NCBI RefSeq assembly: GCF_026559675.1
Contig: NZ_CP092891.1
Coordinates: 2,852,001-2,916,000, forward strand
DNA: 64,000 nt
Reading direction: 5' to 3'
From: Microbacterium oxydans
GTDB lineage: Bacteria; Actinomycetota; Actinomycetes; Actinomycetales; Microbacteriaceae
Below the pieces are notes generated by a model. That model saw only the letters and a list, made by a program, of their open reading frames with translations, had not been told where the DNA came from and searched no databases. Position 1 is the first letter of the stretch; the number at the start of each line of letters is the position of its first letter. Both the position numbers and the translations under genes were made by a program. This document shows, in pieces, positions 33,349 to 42,912 of the stretch.

Positions 33349-33384
33349 CGGATCAGCCTACTCTCGGCCCCCTCCCGGTCCGAA

Positions 33385-34932
33385 TCACACCTCGGAGTCC
33401 GCCTTGATCGGTACCGCGATCGACTCCGTGAGCGCCTGCTCGTACCGGCGCTGACGGCGTCGCAGCCACAGCCCGCCGACGATCAGCAGCGCGAGCACAC
33501 CGTAGGCGATCGCCGCGAACGGCTGCATCACCAGGGTGCTCAGGTCGCCCTGGCTCAGCTGCAGCGCCTTCCGCAGCTGCTCCTCCGCCATCGGTCCCAG
33601 GATCATCCCGACCACCAGCGGGGCGACGGGGTAGCCGTACCTCCGCATGAAGTATCCGAGGATGCCGACGATCAGCAGGATCACGATGTCGGACGGCGAG
33701 CTGTGCAGCGCGTAGGCCCCGAACACCGCGAACAGGAGGATGCCCGCGTACAGGTACGGCCGCGGGATCTGCAGCAGCTTCACCCACATGCCCACCAGCG
33801 GCAGGTTGAGCACGATCAGGATCACGTTGCCGATGTACAGGCTCGCGATGAGCGCCCACACCAGGTTCGACTGGCTCTCGAACAGCAGCGGTCCCGGCTG
33901 GATGCCGTACGACTGGAACGCGGTGAGGATGATCGCCGCGGTCGCCGTGGTCGGCAGGCCGAGCGTGAGCAGCGGCACCAGCACGCCGGCGGCGGCGGCG
34001 TTGTTCGCCGACTCCGGACCCGCCACGCCCTCGATCGCGCCACGTCCGAACTCCTCACGGTGCTTCGACAGCTTGCGCTCGGTGGCATACGACAGGAAAG
34101 TGGCCACGTCGGCGCCGCCGGCCGGGATCGTGCCGATCGGGAAGCCGATCGCGGTGCCCCGCAACCACGGCTTCCACGACCTCCGCCAGTCGGCCTTCGT
34201 CATCCAGGAGCGCCAGCCGCGTGTGACCGGGATGACGTCCACGCCGCCGTGGCGCAGGCGCGCGGCGATGTAGAAGGTCTCCCCCACCGCGAACAGGCCG
34301 ACGGCGACCAGGACGATGTCCACGCCGTCGGACAGCGCGGGCAGTCCGAGCGTGTACCGCTGCTGTCCCGAGAGCCAGTCGGTGCCCACGAGCCCGAGGA
34401 ACAGCCCGACCCCGAGGGAGAGCATGCCCCGCGAGATCGAGCTGCCGATCAGCGCGCCGACCGTGATGAACGCGATCACGATGAGGGCGACGTAGTCGGC
34501 GGGACCGAGGTTCACCGCGAACTGCGCGAGCAGCGGTGCCAGCAGCGTCAGCCCCAGCGTGGCCAGGGTGCCGGCGATGAACGATCCGATGGCCGCGGTG
34601 GCGAGTGCGGCAGCGCCCCGCCCCATCCTGGCCATCTTGTTGCCCTCGATCGCCGTGACGATCGAGGCCGACTCCCCCGGTGTGTTCAGGAGGATGCTCG
34701 TCGTCGAGCCGCCGTACATGCCGCCGTAGTAGATCCCGGCGAAGGTGATCAGCGCGGCGGCGGGATCGAGCGTGTAGGTGAGCGGAAGCAGGAGCGCCAC
34801 CGTCATCGCCGGGCCGATGCCCGGCAGCACGCCGACCGCGGTGCCGACGAAGACGCCGAGGAAGGCGAAGGCGAGGTACTGCGGCTGCAGCGCGGTCGCG
34901 AACCCCTCCAGGAGCAGGGTCCAACTGTCCAT
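33385..34932 (-). CDS. tctA: Tripartite tricarboxylate transporter, large membrane subunit
   Basis: A 515-residue TctA with about twelve membrane segments. Hallmarks are [21 protein letters not shown] and [22 protein letters not shown] in the N-terminal half, and a second [28 protein letters not shown] repeat. It is the main channel of the Na+-driven uptake system for citrate or related di/tricarboxylates. The ATG overlaps the tctB stop by one base (TGATG). Binding protein, small subunit and a divergent membrane regulator complete the locus. Confidence 0.95.
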   Translation of the reverse strand: MDSWTLLLEGFATALQPQYLAFAFLGVFVGTAVGVLPGIGPAMTVALLLPLTYTLDPAAALITFAGIYYGGMYGGSTTSILLNTPGESASIVTAIEGNKMARMGRGAAALATAAIGSFIAGTLATLGLTLLAPLLAQFAVNLGPADYVALIVIAFITVGALIGSSISRGMLSLGVGLFLGLVGTDWLSGQQRYTLGLPALSDGVDIVLVAVGLFAVGETFYIAARLRHGGVDVIPVTRGWRSWMTKADWRRSWKPWLRGTAIGFPIGTIPAGGADVATFLSYATERKLSKHREEFGRGAIEGVAGPESANNAAAAGVLVPLLTLGLPTTATAAIILTAFQSYGIQPGPLLFESQSNLVWALIASLYIGNVILIVLNLPLVGMWVKLLQIPRPYLYAGILLFAVFGAYALHSSPSDIVILLIVGILGYFMRRYGYPVAPLVVGMILGPMAEEQLRKALQLSQGDLSTLVMQPFAAIAYGVLALLIVGGLWLRRRQRRYEQALTESIAVPIKADSEV

Positions 34933-35501
34933 CAGAACATCCTTCCGAGCCAGCCGAGGGCGGGGCCCCACGGCAGCGACAGGCCGAGCAGACCGCTGAA
35001 GACGACCTGGATCACGAGCGCGACCACGATCCCGATGAGGAAGGCCATCCACCAGCGCTTCGCGGCCAGTGACCACGCGACGCCCCCGAACAGCAGGGCC
35101 GCGGCCGGAGCCCATCCCAGCGGCTCGATCAGGAGCAGGTGCGCGACGACGAGACCCGCCAGCTTGGCGAGCGTGACCCAGTCGGTCGGGAGGCTCTCGT
35201 CGATGTCCTCCGCCTCCTCCCTGCCCCCGCGCTCCCCGCGCAGCACGCCGATCAGCACGGCGACGGCGGAGGCGAGCAGGATGACCGAGACGAAGATCGG
35301 GAAGACCGTCGGACCGGCCTTCATGCCGACCGGGACATGGATCAGGAAGATGCCGACGACGGCGAAGACACCGAGCGCGACCATGATTCCGGCGAACACG
35401 AGTTCGCCGACGGGGACGGAGGGAGAGCGGCGTACGGGCCGACCGTCGTGGTCGACCCGCACCCCCTGCTCCTCGGCCCCCGACGATGCGGGGACCCTCA
35501 T
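34932..35501 (-). CDS. tctB: Tripartite tricarboxylate transporter, small membrane subunit
   Basis: A 189-residue TctB with four membrane segments ([55 protein letters not shown] and [15 protein letters not shown]) and an unusually long hydrophilic N-terminus of about 30 residues. A charged cytoplasmic loop ([16 protein letters not shown]) separates the pairs. TctB subunits are poorly conserved; identity rests mainly on position between tctC and tctA. It starts one base after the tctC stop. Confidence 0.9.
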   Translation of the reverse strand: MRVPASSGAEEQGVRVDHDGRPVRRSPSVPVGELVFAGIMVALGVFAVVGIFLIHVPVGMKAGPTVFPIFVSVILLASAVAVLIGVLRGERGGREEAEDIDESLPTDWVTLAKLAGLVVAHLLLIEPLGWAPAAALLFGGVAWSLAAKRWWMAFLIGIVVALVIQVVFSGLLGLSLPWGPALGWLGRMF

Positions 35502-35502
35502 G

Positions 35503-36522
35503 TCACTGCACCAGACCGATGTTCTTCAGCGTCGCCGTGACCTCTTCGATGTTCCCGGTGAGGAACTCGTCGAACTCCGCGCCGACCAGGAACGCATCTG
35601 TCCAGCCCTTGGTCTCCAGCTGCTCGGTCCACGCCGCCGACTCGTGCAGCTCGGTGATCACCCGCACCAGCTCGTCCTTCTCCCCGTCGGAGATCCCCCC
35701 GGGCGCGATCACGCCGCGCCAGTTGGTCAGGACCACGTCGTAGCCCTCCTCCGTGATGGTCGGGACGTCGGGGAGCTGCGACACCGGTTCCTCGCTCGAC
35801 ACCGCCAGCGCCTTGAGCGCACCGCTCTCGATGTGCTGCGCGAACTCGCCGACACCCGAGATGCCCGCGGCCACCTTGCCGCCGATGAGCAGCGGAACGG
35901 CCTCGCCACCGCCGGAGTTCGGGGTGTAGTTCAGCTTCTCGGCGATCTCGGCCCCGTCGAGGCCCGCTTCCTCGAGCATGAGCCCCGCGAGGATGTGGTC
36001 GGCGCCGCCGGCCGAGCCGCCCGTGATCGTGACCGCCTGACCGTTGTCGACGATGTCCTCCACGAGGTCCTCGAGGGTGTCGTACTTCGAGTCGGCCGGC
36101 ACCACCACCACGAGCGGTTCGTCGGTCAGGCGGGCGATCGGGGTGGTGTCCTCGATCCGCACCGCCGAGGCGTTCGTCTCGACCGCGCCGACCATGACGA
36201 GCCCCATCACCATGAGGGTGTTCGGGTCCTTCTCGTTGGCGAGCTGGGCGAGGCCGACGGTGCCGCCGGCGCCGCCCACGTTCGTCACGGGCGCGGAGTT
36301 CACGAGGTCGTCCTCCGTGAGCACCTGCGACAGGGCGCGGCCGGTCTGGTCCCACCCGCCGCCGGGATCGGCCGGGACGACGATCGAGACGTCGGTGACC
36401 TCGGCGGCCTTGGCGTCTCCCCCGCCGTCATCGGTCGCTGCGCTGCCTCCGGCGCAGGAGGTGAGGGTGAGTGCGGCCACCGCCGCGAGGGCGGCCAGGG
36501 TGCCGATGCGTGCGTTCTTCAT
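35503..36522 (-). CDS. tctC: Tripartite tricarboxylate transporter, substrate-binding lipoprotein
   Basis: A 339-residue TctC lipoprotein with lipobox TLTSC (Cys23). The mature fold shows VPADPGGGWDQTGRAL (ligand carboxylate-binding loop), NVGGAGGTVGLAQLA and LPDVPTITEEGYDV, all diagnostic of the TctC/Bug family. It binds the substrate outside the membrane. First gene of tctCBA; GGAGG lies 8 bases upstream of ATG. Upstream, two tandem repeats abut a candidate -35, suggesting activation by the divergent regulator. Confidence 0.94.
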   Translation of the reverse strand: MKNARIGTLAALAAVAALTLTSCAGGSAATDDGGGDAKAAEVTDVSIVVPADPGGGWDQTGRALSQVLTEDDLVNSAPVTNVGGAGGTVGLAQLANEKDPNTLMVMGLVMVGAVETNASAVRIEDTTPIARLTDEPLVVVVPADSKYDTLEDLVEDIVDNGQAVTITGGSAGGADHILAGLMLEEAGLDGAEIAEKLNYTPNSGGGEAVPLLIGGKVAAGISGVGEFAQHIESGALKALAVSSEEPVSQLPDVPTITEEGYDVVLTNWRGVIAPGGISDGEKDELVRVITELHESAAWTEQLETKGWTDAFLVGAEFDEFLTGNIEEVTATLKNIGLVQ

Positions 36523-36583
36523 GTGCGCTCCTCCTTGAGCGTTCGTGATGCTGTGGGTCCACACTGGGAGCCGCGACACCGCC

Positions 36584-36630
36584 GCTCAAGCTTCGGAAAC
36601 CATTGGTCGGAGTTTCGGAACTATTGGTCG
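36584..36630. promoter_or_regulatory. Tandem operator repeats upstream of tctC
   Basis: TTCGGAAACCATTGGTCG (36592-36609) and TTCGGAACTATTGGTCG (36614-36630) are direct repeats; their ATTGGTCG cores are 21 bp apart, two helical turns. They lie 2 bp upstream of TTGAGC (minus strand, 36584-36589), a candidate -35 with CAGTGT 17 bp on. This is the position expected for an activator of tctC. Confidence 0.62.
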
Positions 36631-36685
36631 AGGACGGCGTCGTCGCCCGCTCGCACGGCGGGGGCGCAACCGCGAGAATGATCAA

Positions 36686-37906
36686 GTGGCCTCGAAGATG
36701 ACGCTCCGGGTGCAGCTGCTCGTGCTGCAGGCGCTGATCGTGTTCTTGGTGACCCTGGCCACGGGAATCGTCGCCGGCGCCTTCCAGGAGCAGGCGCTCC
36801 GCGAGGCGTACAAGGACCGGATGCAGGCCGTGGCCCAGTCGATCGCGGCGCTCCCCGTCGTCCTCGCCGCTTTCGACGACGTCGAGCCGTCGACGACCAT
36901 CCAGCCGATCGCCGAGGTGATCCGCGAGGCCTCCGATCTCGCCTACGTCGTCGTGGCCAACGCGGACGGCATCCGGTACTCGCACCCGAACCCGGCACGG
37001 ATCGGCGAGAAGGTCTCCACCGACCCCTCCATCCCGCTCTCCGGCGAGGTCTACGTGGGAACGCAGACGGGCACGCTCGGGACGTCCTGGCGGGTCAAGG
37101 TCCCGATCCGCGACGATCGCGACGAGGTCATCGGCACCGCGTCGGTCGGGATCCTGGAGACGGAGCTGAGCGAGGAGTTCGCCGGCAACCTCACCTGGCT
37201 CATCTCGGCGATGCTCGCTGCGGCCGTGCTCGGCGTGTTCGGGTCGGCCTGGGTGACGTCGGTGATCCGGCGCCGCATCTATCGGCTCGAGCCGCACCAG
37301 ATCGCCGCCCTCGTGAAGAACCAGGAGACGACGCTGCACGGTCTGAGCGAAGGCGTGATCACGGTCGACGGCGCCGGACGCATCACCCTCGTCAACGACG
37401 CCGCGGCGCGCTTCCTCGGCACGGATGCGGCGGAGCTCGACGGCGCCCCGGCGAGCGACGTGCTGGGCGAGGAGCTGACGACCGTCCTGCGGGAGGGCGA
37501 ATCGGCCGGGCGACCGGTGATCGTCGGCTCGCACGTCCTGGTCGCGCGGAGCACGGGCAGCGATGCGGACGGCGGCGGCATCGGGGCGACGCTGCTGCTG
37601 CGCGATCACACCGAGCTCCACGACGTCGTGCGCCGGGTGGAGGCCGCGGATGCGATCATCGCCTTCCGTCAGCGCTTCGGCATCCCCAAGGGCCTGAGCG
37701 CCGAGACGCTGGAACGCGTGTCGACGGCGCTCTCCGCCCGGCCGGATGCCTCCGCGAGCGAGATCGGCGACGACCTCGACATCTCCCGGGTCAGCGCGCG
37801 CCGATATCTGGAGCACCTCGCCAGCTCCGGGCGGGCCACCCGCGCGCTCGACTACTCGACGAAGGGCCGGCCGAGCACCCGCTACCGGATGAACGGCGCC
37901 GTCTGA
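36686..37906 (+). CDS. Membrane-bound one-component regulator: CitA/DcuS-type sensor joined to CitB-type DNA-binding domain
   Basis: A 406-residue protein with an unusual build. TM1 is about residues 9-31 and TM2 about 170-195, enclosing a CitA/DcuS-like extracytoplasmic sensor (YVVVANADGIRYSHPNPARIG, in part). A cytoplasmic PAS domain follows (about 205-310; LHGLSEGVITVD). At about 315-335 the chain passes straight into the C-terminal helix-turn-helix of a CitB/DcuR-type response regulator: IPKGLSAETLERV, ASEIGDDLDISRVSARRYLEHLA and GRPSTRYR. The HisKA/HATPase core and the receiver domain are both absent. It is divergent from tctCBA and probably senses the transported acid and controls tctC directly. 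GTG start; an ATG four codons later is possible. Confidence 0.85.
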   Translation: MASKMTLRVQLLVLQALIVFLVTLATGIVAGAFQEQALREAYKDRMQAVAQSIAALPVVLAAFDDVEPSTTIQPIAEVIREASDLAYVVVANADGIRYSHPNPARIGEKVSTDPSIPLSGEVYVGTQTGTLGTSWRVKVPIRDDRDEVIGTASVGILETELSEEFAGNLTWLISAMLAAAVLGVFGSAWVTSVIRRRIYRLEPHQIAALVKNQETTLHGLSEGVITVDGAGRITLVNDAAARFLGTDAAELDGAPASDVLGEELTTVLREGESAGRPVIVGSHVLVARSTGSDADGGGIGATLLLRDHTELHDVVRRVEAADAIIAFRQRFGIPKGLSAETLERVSTALSARPDASASEIGDDLDISRVSARRYLEHLASSGRATRALDYSTKGRPSTRYRMNGAV

Positions 37907-37998
37907 GCCCTGGACACCCCTGGGACGCAGTGCCGTTGTATGCGACACTGGATCGCATTCGACGACGTCGTCGGCCACCCCGGATCGAAGGAGATCTC

Positions 37999-39573
37999 AT
38001 GGTTCGCAGCACCTATCCCGACGTGGAGATCCCCGAGGTCTCCATCCACGAGTTCCTCTTCGGCGGCCTCGACGACGCCGAGCTCGACACGGTCGCCCTC
38101 GTCGACGGGGTGAGCGGAGCGACCACGACCTACCGACAGCTGGTCGGGCAGATCGACCTCTTCGCCGGCGCCCTCGCCGAGCGCGGCGTGGGCGTGGGCA
38201 CCACCGTCGGCGTGCTGTGCCCGAACATCCCGGCCTTCGCGACCGTGTTCCACGGCATCCTCCGCGCCGGAGCGACCGCGACCACCATCAACTCCCTCTA
38301 CACCGCGGACGAGATCGCCAACCAGCTCACCGATGCGGGTGCGACCTGGCTCGTGACGGTGTCCCCTCTGCTGCCCGGCGCCCAGGCCGCCGCGGAGAGA
38401 CTCGGCTTCCCGGCCGACCGCGTCATCGTGCTCGACGGCGCCGAGGGTCACCCGTCGCTCCCCGAGCTGCTGGGCGAGGGACACCGTGCACCGGATGTCT
38501 CCTTCGACCCGGCGACGCATCTGGCCGTGCTCCCCTACTCCTCCGGCACGACCGGACGGCCCAAGGGCGTCATGCTCACGCACCGGAACCTCGTCGCCAA
38601 CGTGTCGCAGTGCCGACCGGTCCTCGGCGTCGAGGCGAGCGACCGCGTCCTGGCCGTGCTGCCCTTCTTCCACATCTACGGGATGACCGTGCTGCTGAAC
38701 TTCGCCCTGCGGCAGCGTGCAGGACTCGTCACGATGCCCCGGTTCGACCTCCCCGAGTTCCTCCGGATCATCGCGGAACATCGCACCACGTGGGTGTTCG
38801 TCGCCCCGCCGATCGCCGTCGCCCTCGCGAAGCATCCGATCGTCGACCAGTACGACCTGTCCGCGGTGAAGGTGATCTTCTCCGGCGCCGCGCCCCTCGA
38901 CGGAGCGCTCGCGTCGGCCGTGGCGAACCGGCTCGGCTGCATCGTGACGCAGGGCTATGGGATGACCGAGACCAGCCCGGCCGTGAACCTCATCTCGGAG
39001 ACGCGCGGCGACATCGATCGCTCGAGCATCGGCCCCCTCGTGCCCAACACCGAGGCACGGCTGGTCGACCCGGACACCGGGACGGATGTGACCGTTCCCG
39101 ATGACGGCGCCAGCGAGCCCGGCGAGCTGTGGGTGCGCGGACCCCAGGTCATGGTCGGCTACCTGAACCGCCCGGAGGCCACGGCCGAGATGCTCGACGC
39201 CGACGGGTGGCTGCACACCGGCGACGTCGCGACCGTCACGCATGACGGCATCTACCGCATCGTCGACCGACTCAAGGAGCTCATCAAGTACAAGGGCTAC
39301 CAGGTCGCCCCGGCCGTGCTCGAAGCCGTGCTGCTGGAGCATCCCGCCATCGCCGACGCCGCCGTGATCGGCGCGTTCGACGAAGACGGGCAGGAGGTGC
39401 CGAAGGCCTTCGTGGTGCGCCAGCCCGACGCGGAGCTCGATGAGGACGCCGTGATGGCGCATGTCGCGGCCCACGTCGCGCCGCATGAGAAGGTGCGGCA
39501 GGTCGAGTTCATCGACGTGATCCCCAAGTCCAGCTCGGGCAAGATCCTCCGCAAGGACCTTCGCGCCCGCTGA
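37999..39573 (+). CDS. AMP-dependent acyl-CoA synthetase, 4-coumarate:CoA ligase type
   Basis: A 524-residue adenylate-forming enzyme. Core motifs are YSSGTTGRPKGVMLTH (AMP/P-loop), GYGMTETSPAV, GWLHTGDVA, the hinge region RLKELIKYKGYQVAP and the catalytic lysine in SSSGKILRKDL. Length and motifs fit the 4-coumarate-CoA ligase/fatty acyl-CoA ligase clade. It would activate an aryl or alkyl acid to its CoA thioester; the acid is unknown. AAGGAG lies 7 bases upstream of the ATG. It follows the tct regulator by 92 bp and may share control with carboxylate uptake, though this is speculative. Confidence 0.88.
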   Translation: MVRSTYPDVEIPEVSIHEFLFGGLDDAELDTVALVDGVSGATTTYRQLVGQIDLFAGALAERGVGVGTTVGVLCPNIPAFATVFHGILRAGATATTINSLYTADEIANQLTDAGATWLVTVSPLLPGAQAAAERLGFPADRVIVLDGAEGHPSLPELLGEGHRAPDVSFDPATHLAVLPYSSGTTGRPKGVMLTHRNLVANVSQCRPVLGVEASDRVLAVLPFFHIYGMTVLLNFALRQRAGLVTMPRFDLPEFLRIIAEHRTTWVFVAPPIAVALAKHPIVDQYDLSAVKVIFSGAAPLDGALASAVANRLGCIVTQGYGMTETSPAVNLISETRGDIDRSSIGPLVPNTEARLVDPDTGTDVTVPDDGASEPGELWVRGPQVMVGYLNRPEATAEMLDADGWLHTGDVATVTHDGIYRIVDRLKELIKYKGYQVAPAVLEAVLLEHPAIADAAVIGAFDEDGQEVPKAFVVRQPDAELDEDAVMAHVAAHVAPHEKVRQVEFIDVIPKSSSGKILRKDLRAR

Positions 39574-39618
39574 CGGGTGGACGCTCCGCTGGAGATACAG
39601 ACGAAGCCCCCGCACAGA

Positions 39619-39661
39619 CGAAGAAGCCCGCCACCCCGGAAAGGGGCGGCGGGCTTCTTCG
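39619..39661. terminator. Bidirectional terminator between acyl-CoA ligase and rplQ
   Basis: A 14-bp stem (39619-39632 with 39648-39661, CGAAGAAGCCCGCC) plus an inner CCCC/GGGG stem with a GGAAA loop, one mismatch between. The AAGAAG/CTTCTTC ends give short U-rich flanks on both strands. It lies 12 bp past the rplQ stop. Confidence 0.85.
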
Positions 39662-39673
39662 TGAGCGAGGTCC

Positions 39674-40240
39674 TTACTCGGACTTCTTCTCGACAGCGTC
39701 CTCGGCGGCAGCCTCGGCTGCTTCGCCCTCGGCCTGCGACTCGGCGCCGGCGGTCTCCTCAGCAGGAGCCTCTTCGACGGGAGCCTCCTCAGCGGGAGCC
39801 TCCTCGACGACCTCGGCCGGCTTCTCAGCCTTCTCGGCCTTCGGAGCGGCGGCCTTCTTGGTCGACTTCGCCTTCGGGGTGACGGGCTCGAGGACGAGCT
39901 CGATCACGGCCATCGGAGCGTTGTCGCCCTTGCGGTTGCCGACCTTCGTGATGCGGGTGTAGCCACCCTCGCGCTCGGCGACGAGCGGCGCGATCTCGGA
40001 GAACAGGATGTGCACGACTTCCTTGTCACCGATGACCGACAGCACGCGACGACGCGCGTGCAGGTCGCCACGCTTGGCGAAGGTGATCAGACGCTCGGCG
40101 AGCGGACGAAGGCGCTTGGCCTTGGTCTCGGTCGTCTTGATCGACTTGTGGGTGTAGAGCGCCGCCGCGAGGTTGGCAAGCATGAGGCGCTCGTGTGCGG
40201 GGCCGCCTCCGAGGCGGGGACCCTTAGTGGGCTTGGGCAT
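39674..40240 (-). CDS. rplQ: 50S ribosomal protein L17
   Basis: A 188-residue L17. The conserved core (about residues 1-120) starts [21 protein letters not shown] and includes [18 protein letters not shown]. It sits near the peptide exit tunnel in the 50S subunit. The C-terminal ~65 residues are an Ala/Glu/Lys-rich low-complexity tail, very acidic near the end, not found in the E. coli protein (127 residues) but frequent in actinobacteria. Last gene of the infA-rpoA operon. Confidence 0.97.
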   Translation of the reverse strand: MPKPTKGPRLGGGPAHERLMLANLAAALYTHKSIKTTETKAKRLRPLAERLITFAKRGDLHARRRVLSVIGDKEVVHILFSEIAPLVAEREGGYTRITKVGNRKGDNAPMAVIELVLEPVTPKAKSTKKAAAPKAEKAEKPAEVVEEAPAEEAPVEEAPAEETAGAESQAEGEAAEAAAEDAVEKKSE

Positions 40241-40273
40241 AATCGTCTAACTCCTGGTCAGAAAGGTCGGGTA

Positions 40274-41263
40274 TCAGAAGGACTCGTCTTCGCTGCCGCC
40301 GTAGAAGTGGGCGCCGTCGAAACCGGGCACCGAATCCTTGAGCGACAGACCGAGCGAGATGAGCTTGTCGCGCACCTCGTCGACCGACTTCTGGCCGAAA
40401 TTGCGGATGTTCATGAGCTGCGTCTCCGACAGGGCGACGAGCTCAGAAACGGTGTTGATGCCCTCACGCTTCAGGCAGTTGTACGAGCGGACCGACAGGT
40501 CGAGGTCCTCGATCGGCATCGACAGCTCGCTGGAGTTCACAGCCTCCACCGGCGCCGGGCCGATCTCGATGCCCTCGGCCTCGACGTTCAGCTCGCGGGC
40601 GAGACCGAACAGCTCGGTGAGCGTCTTCGCAGCCGAGGCGACGGCGTCGCGCGGGCTGATCGCCGACTTGGTCTCGACGTCGAGGACGAGCTTGTCGAAG
40701 TCGGTGCGCTCCCCGGCACGGGTCGCGTCGACGCGGTAGCTGACCTTGAGGACCGGCGAGTAGATCGAGTCGATCGGGATCTGACCGGCCTCGGCGTACT
40801 CGTTGCGGTTCTGCGTCGCCGAGACGTAGCCACGGCCACGCTCGATCGTGAGCTCCAGCTCGAACTTCGCGGTGTCGTTCAGCGTCGCGATGACGAGCTC
40901 GGGGTTGTGCACCTCGACACCGGCCGGAGCCGAGATGTCAGCGGCGGTGACTTCGCCCGCACCGGTCTTGCGCAGGTACGCGGTGATGGGCTCATCGCGC
41001 TCGCTCGAGACGACGAGCTGCTTGATGTTGAGGATGATCTCGGTGACATCCTCCTTCACGCCGGGGATGGTGCTGAACTCGTGCAGCACGCCGTCGATGC
41101 GAACGCTGGTGACAGCAGCACCGGGGATCGACGACAGCAGGCTGCGGCGCAGCGCGTTGCCGATCGTGTAACCGAAGCCGGGCTCCAGAGGCTCGATGAT
41201 GAACCGGCTACGGTTCTCGACGATCTTTTCCTCGGTCAGTGTGGGACGCTGTGCAATAAGCAC
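40274..41263 (-). CDS. rpoA: RNA polymerase subunit alpha
   Basis: A 329-residue alpha subunit: N-terminal dimerisation domain ([32 protein letters not shown]) and, after a linker at about 225-245, the C-terminal domain that contacts activators and UP elements ([21 protein letters not shown], in part, and [12 protein letters not shown]). GTG start with AAAGGA 7 bases upstream. rpsD, normally just before rpoA, is absent; instead there is a 131-bp gap with two hairpins. Confidence 0.98.
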   Translation of the reverse strand: MLIAQRPTLTEEKIVENRSRFIIEPLEPGFGYTIGNALRRSLLSSIPGAAVTSVRIDGVLHEFSTIPGVKEDVTEIILNIKQLVVSSERDEPITAYLRKTGAGEVTAADISAPAGVEVHNPELVIATLNDTAKFELELTIERGRGYVSATQNRNEYAEAGQIPIDSIYSPVLKVSYRVDATRAGERTDFDKLVLDVETKSAISPRDAVASAAKTLTELFGLARELNVEAEGIEIGPAPVEAVNSSELSMPIEDLDLSVRSYNCLKREGINTVSELVALSETQLMNIRNFGQKSVDEVRDKLISLGLSLKDSVPGFDGAHFYGGSEDESF

Positions 41264-41351
41264 TCTGTGTTCCTTTCGATCACATGCCCGCTATATGACA
41301 TGTGGTGGGGTGAGGTTTTGAGTTGTGGAAGTCGATGCCCGCGTGCGGGCG

Positions 41352-41387
41352 TCGAGCCGCTCGGACCCGAAGGACCGAGCGGCTCGA
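41352..41387 (-). terminator. Hairpins between rpsK and rpoA, at the usual rpsD position
   Basis: A perfect 13-bp stem (41352-41364 with 41375-41387; core GAGCCGCTCGG) is followed on the minus strand by a 6-bp GCCCGC/GCGGGC hairpin (41337-41350) and a CACATG/CATGTG repeat (41281-41304). They fill the 131-bp gap. Attenuation or processing between rpsK and rpoA is likely. Confidence 0.55.
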
Positions 41388-41394
41388 ACGCGCG

Positions 41395-41793
41395 TCAGAC
41401 GCGGCGACGCTTCGGCGGGCGGCAGCCGTTGTGCGCCTGCGGGGTGACGTCCTGGATCGAACCCACCTCGAGGCCGGCGGCCTGCAGCGAGCGGATCGCG
41501 GTCTCGCGGCCGGAGCCCGGACCCTTCACGAGCACGTCGACCTTCTTGACGCCGTGCTCCGCAGCCTGGCGAGCAGCCGACTCGGCAGCCATGCCGGCGG
41601 CGTACGGGGTCGACTTGCGGGAGCCCTTGAAGCCCACGCCACCCGACGATGCCCAGGCGATGACGGCGCCGGACGGGTCGGTGATCGAGACGATGGTGTT
41701 GTTGAACGTCGACTTGATGTGGGCCTGGCCCAGCGCGATGTTCTTCTTTTCCTTGCGGCGCGGCTTGCGCGCGGCGGCCTTGGGTGCAGCCAT
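41395..41793 (-). CDS. rpsK: 30S ribosomal protein S11
   Basis: A 132-residue S11, platform of the 30S subunit at the mRNA exit. Conserved stretches are [34 protein letters not shown] and [18 protein letters not shown], and it ends PPKRRRV. The N-terminus is the usual basic tail ([17 protein letters not shown]). Between rpsM (31 bp) and rpoA. Confidence 0.98.
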   Translation of the reverse strand: MAAPKAAARKPRRKEKKNIALGQAHIKSTFNNTIVSITDPSGAVIAWASSGGVGFKGSRKSTPYAAGMAAESAARQAAEHGVKKVDVLVKGPGSGRETAIRSLQAAGLEVGSIQDVTPQAHNGCRPPKRRRV

Positions 41794-41824
41794 GAAAGTG
41801 TTCTCCTAGTCCCTGGGGCCGCGC

Positions 41825-42199
<375 letters not shown>

Positions 42200-42231
42200 G
42201 CGGTTCTCCTGGGTGTTGTGGAGGTGTGGAA

Positions 42232-42291
42232 CAGGATCGGTGCCCGGGCCTCCGCCCGAGGTGTCCCCCGCTTCCGCGGGTTCTGATCCTG
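42232..42291 (-). promoter_or_regulatory. Possible three-way-junction RNA in the rpmJ-rpsM gap
   Basis: CAGGATC (42232-42238) pairs with GATCCTG (42285-42291) and encloses two short hairpins, CGGGC-CTCC-GCCCG (42245-42258) and CCCGC-TTCC-GCGGG (42267-42280). The fold lies 33 nt upstream of the rpsM start on the minus-strand mRNA. In other bacteria this leader is where S4 represses the alpha operon; here rpsD is not in the operon, so any ligand is unknown. Confidence 0.4.
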
Positions 42292-42347
42292 CCGTTGTGT
42301 GTATTCAGTTGTGAGATGTGCGCGAGCGGTGCCGCACAGCGGGGGCC

Positions 42348-42464
42348 TCAGCCCTGGCGCTGCTTGTGACGCGGGTTGCTCTTGCAGATCACCATGACGC
42401 GGCCGTGACGGCGGATCACCTTGCAGTGATCGCAGATGGGCTTGACGCTGGGGTTGACCTTCAT
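42348..42464 (-). CDS. rpmJ: 50S ribosomal protein L36
   Basis: A 38-residue L36, the smallest 50S protein. The sequence [14 protein letters not shown]... continues through [12 protein letters not shown] and [10 protein letters not shown]. Zinc ligands C11, C14, C27 and H33 are all present, so this is the zinc-binding C+ form; a zinc-independent paralogue may exist elsewhere. It lies 64 bp after infA. Confidence 0.97.
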   Translation of the reverse strand: MKVNPSVKPICDHCKVIRRHGRVMVICKSNPRHKQRQG

Positions 42465-42528
42465 GATGTTTCCTGTTCGCTGTCTTCGTACCGCCCCAGT
42501 CAGGGGCAGGCCGTTACTTCTCGACCGA

Positions 42529-42750
42529 TCAGCGGTAGCGGTAGACGATACGGCCGCGGGTCAGGTCGTAGGGGCTGAGCTCCACGACCACACGGTCCTC
42601 GGGGATGATGCGGATGTAGTTCTGCCGCATCTTGCCGGAGATCGTTGCAAGGACCTTGTGTCCGTTGCTGAGCTCAACGCGGAACATCGCGTTGGGCAGA
42701 GCCTCGGAGATCACGCCCTCGATCTCGATGACACCGTCTTTCTTAGCCAT
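42529..42750 (-). CDS. infA: Translation initiation factor IF-1
   Basis: A 73-residue OB-fold IF-1 that occupies the A site of the 30S subunit during initiation. [40 protein letters not shown] and the end RGRIVYRYR are nearly invariant in actinobacteria. Start at MAKKDG; upstream codons in frame lack family similarity. First gene of the operon infA-rpmJ-rpsM-rpsK-rpoA-rplQ, with a promoter 106 bp upstream. Confidence 0.98.
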   Translation of the reverse strand: MAKKDGVIEIEGVISEALPNAMFRVELSNGHKVLATISGKMRQNYIRIIPEDRVVVELSPYDLTRGRIVYRYR

Positions 42751-42855
42751 AGCCTCGCTGACGCTTCTGCAGACCGGTCGATCTGCGGTGGGTGAATGGT
42801 TTGTGGTGCTGCGCCGACGGACACGCCGAATCAAGGCACAAAGCACCAAAGATCT

Positions 42856-42884
42856 ATGTTAGACGCTCTGGAGCCATCCGGCAA
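42856..42884 (-). promoter_or_regulatory. Promoter of the infA-rpoA operon
   Basis: On the minus strand TTGCCG (42879-42884) and TAACAT (42856-42861) are separated by 17 bp. It lies in the 162-bp gap after the DsbA-like gene and gives a leader of about 100 nt before infA. Confidence 0.6.
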
Positions 42885-42912
42885 CTTGAGCCACCGGGCG
42901 GGAAGGCCCGGA

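Noticed and set aside
32119..36681. A 1520-codon open plus-strand frame across murB-side genes and tctABC
   Set aside because: The complementary strand encodes TauE and the three Tct subunits with clear motifs and operon overlaps; the plus frame is compositional Arg/Gly/Asp/His-rich antisense.
37999..39573. Linking the acyl-CoA ligase functionally to tctCBA as a citrate-CoA system
   Set aside because: Motifs are of the coumarate/fatty acyl ligase type, not citrate lyase-ligase; proximity alone is weak evidence.
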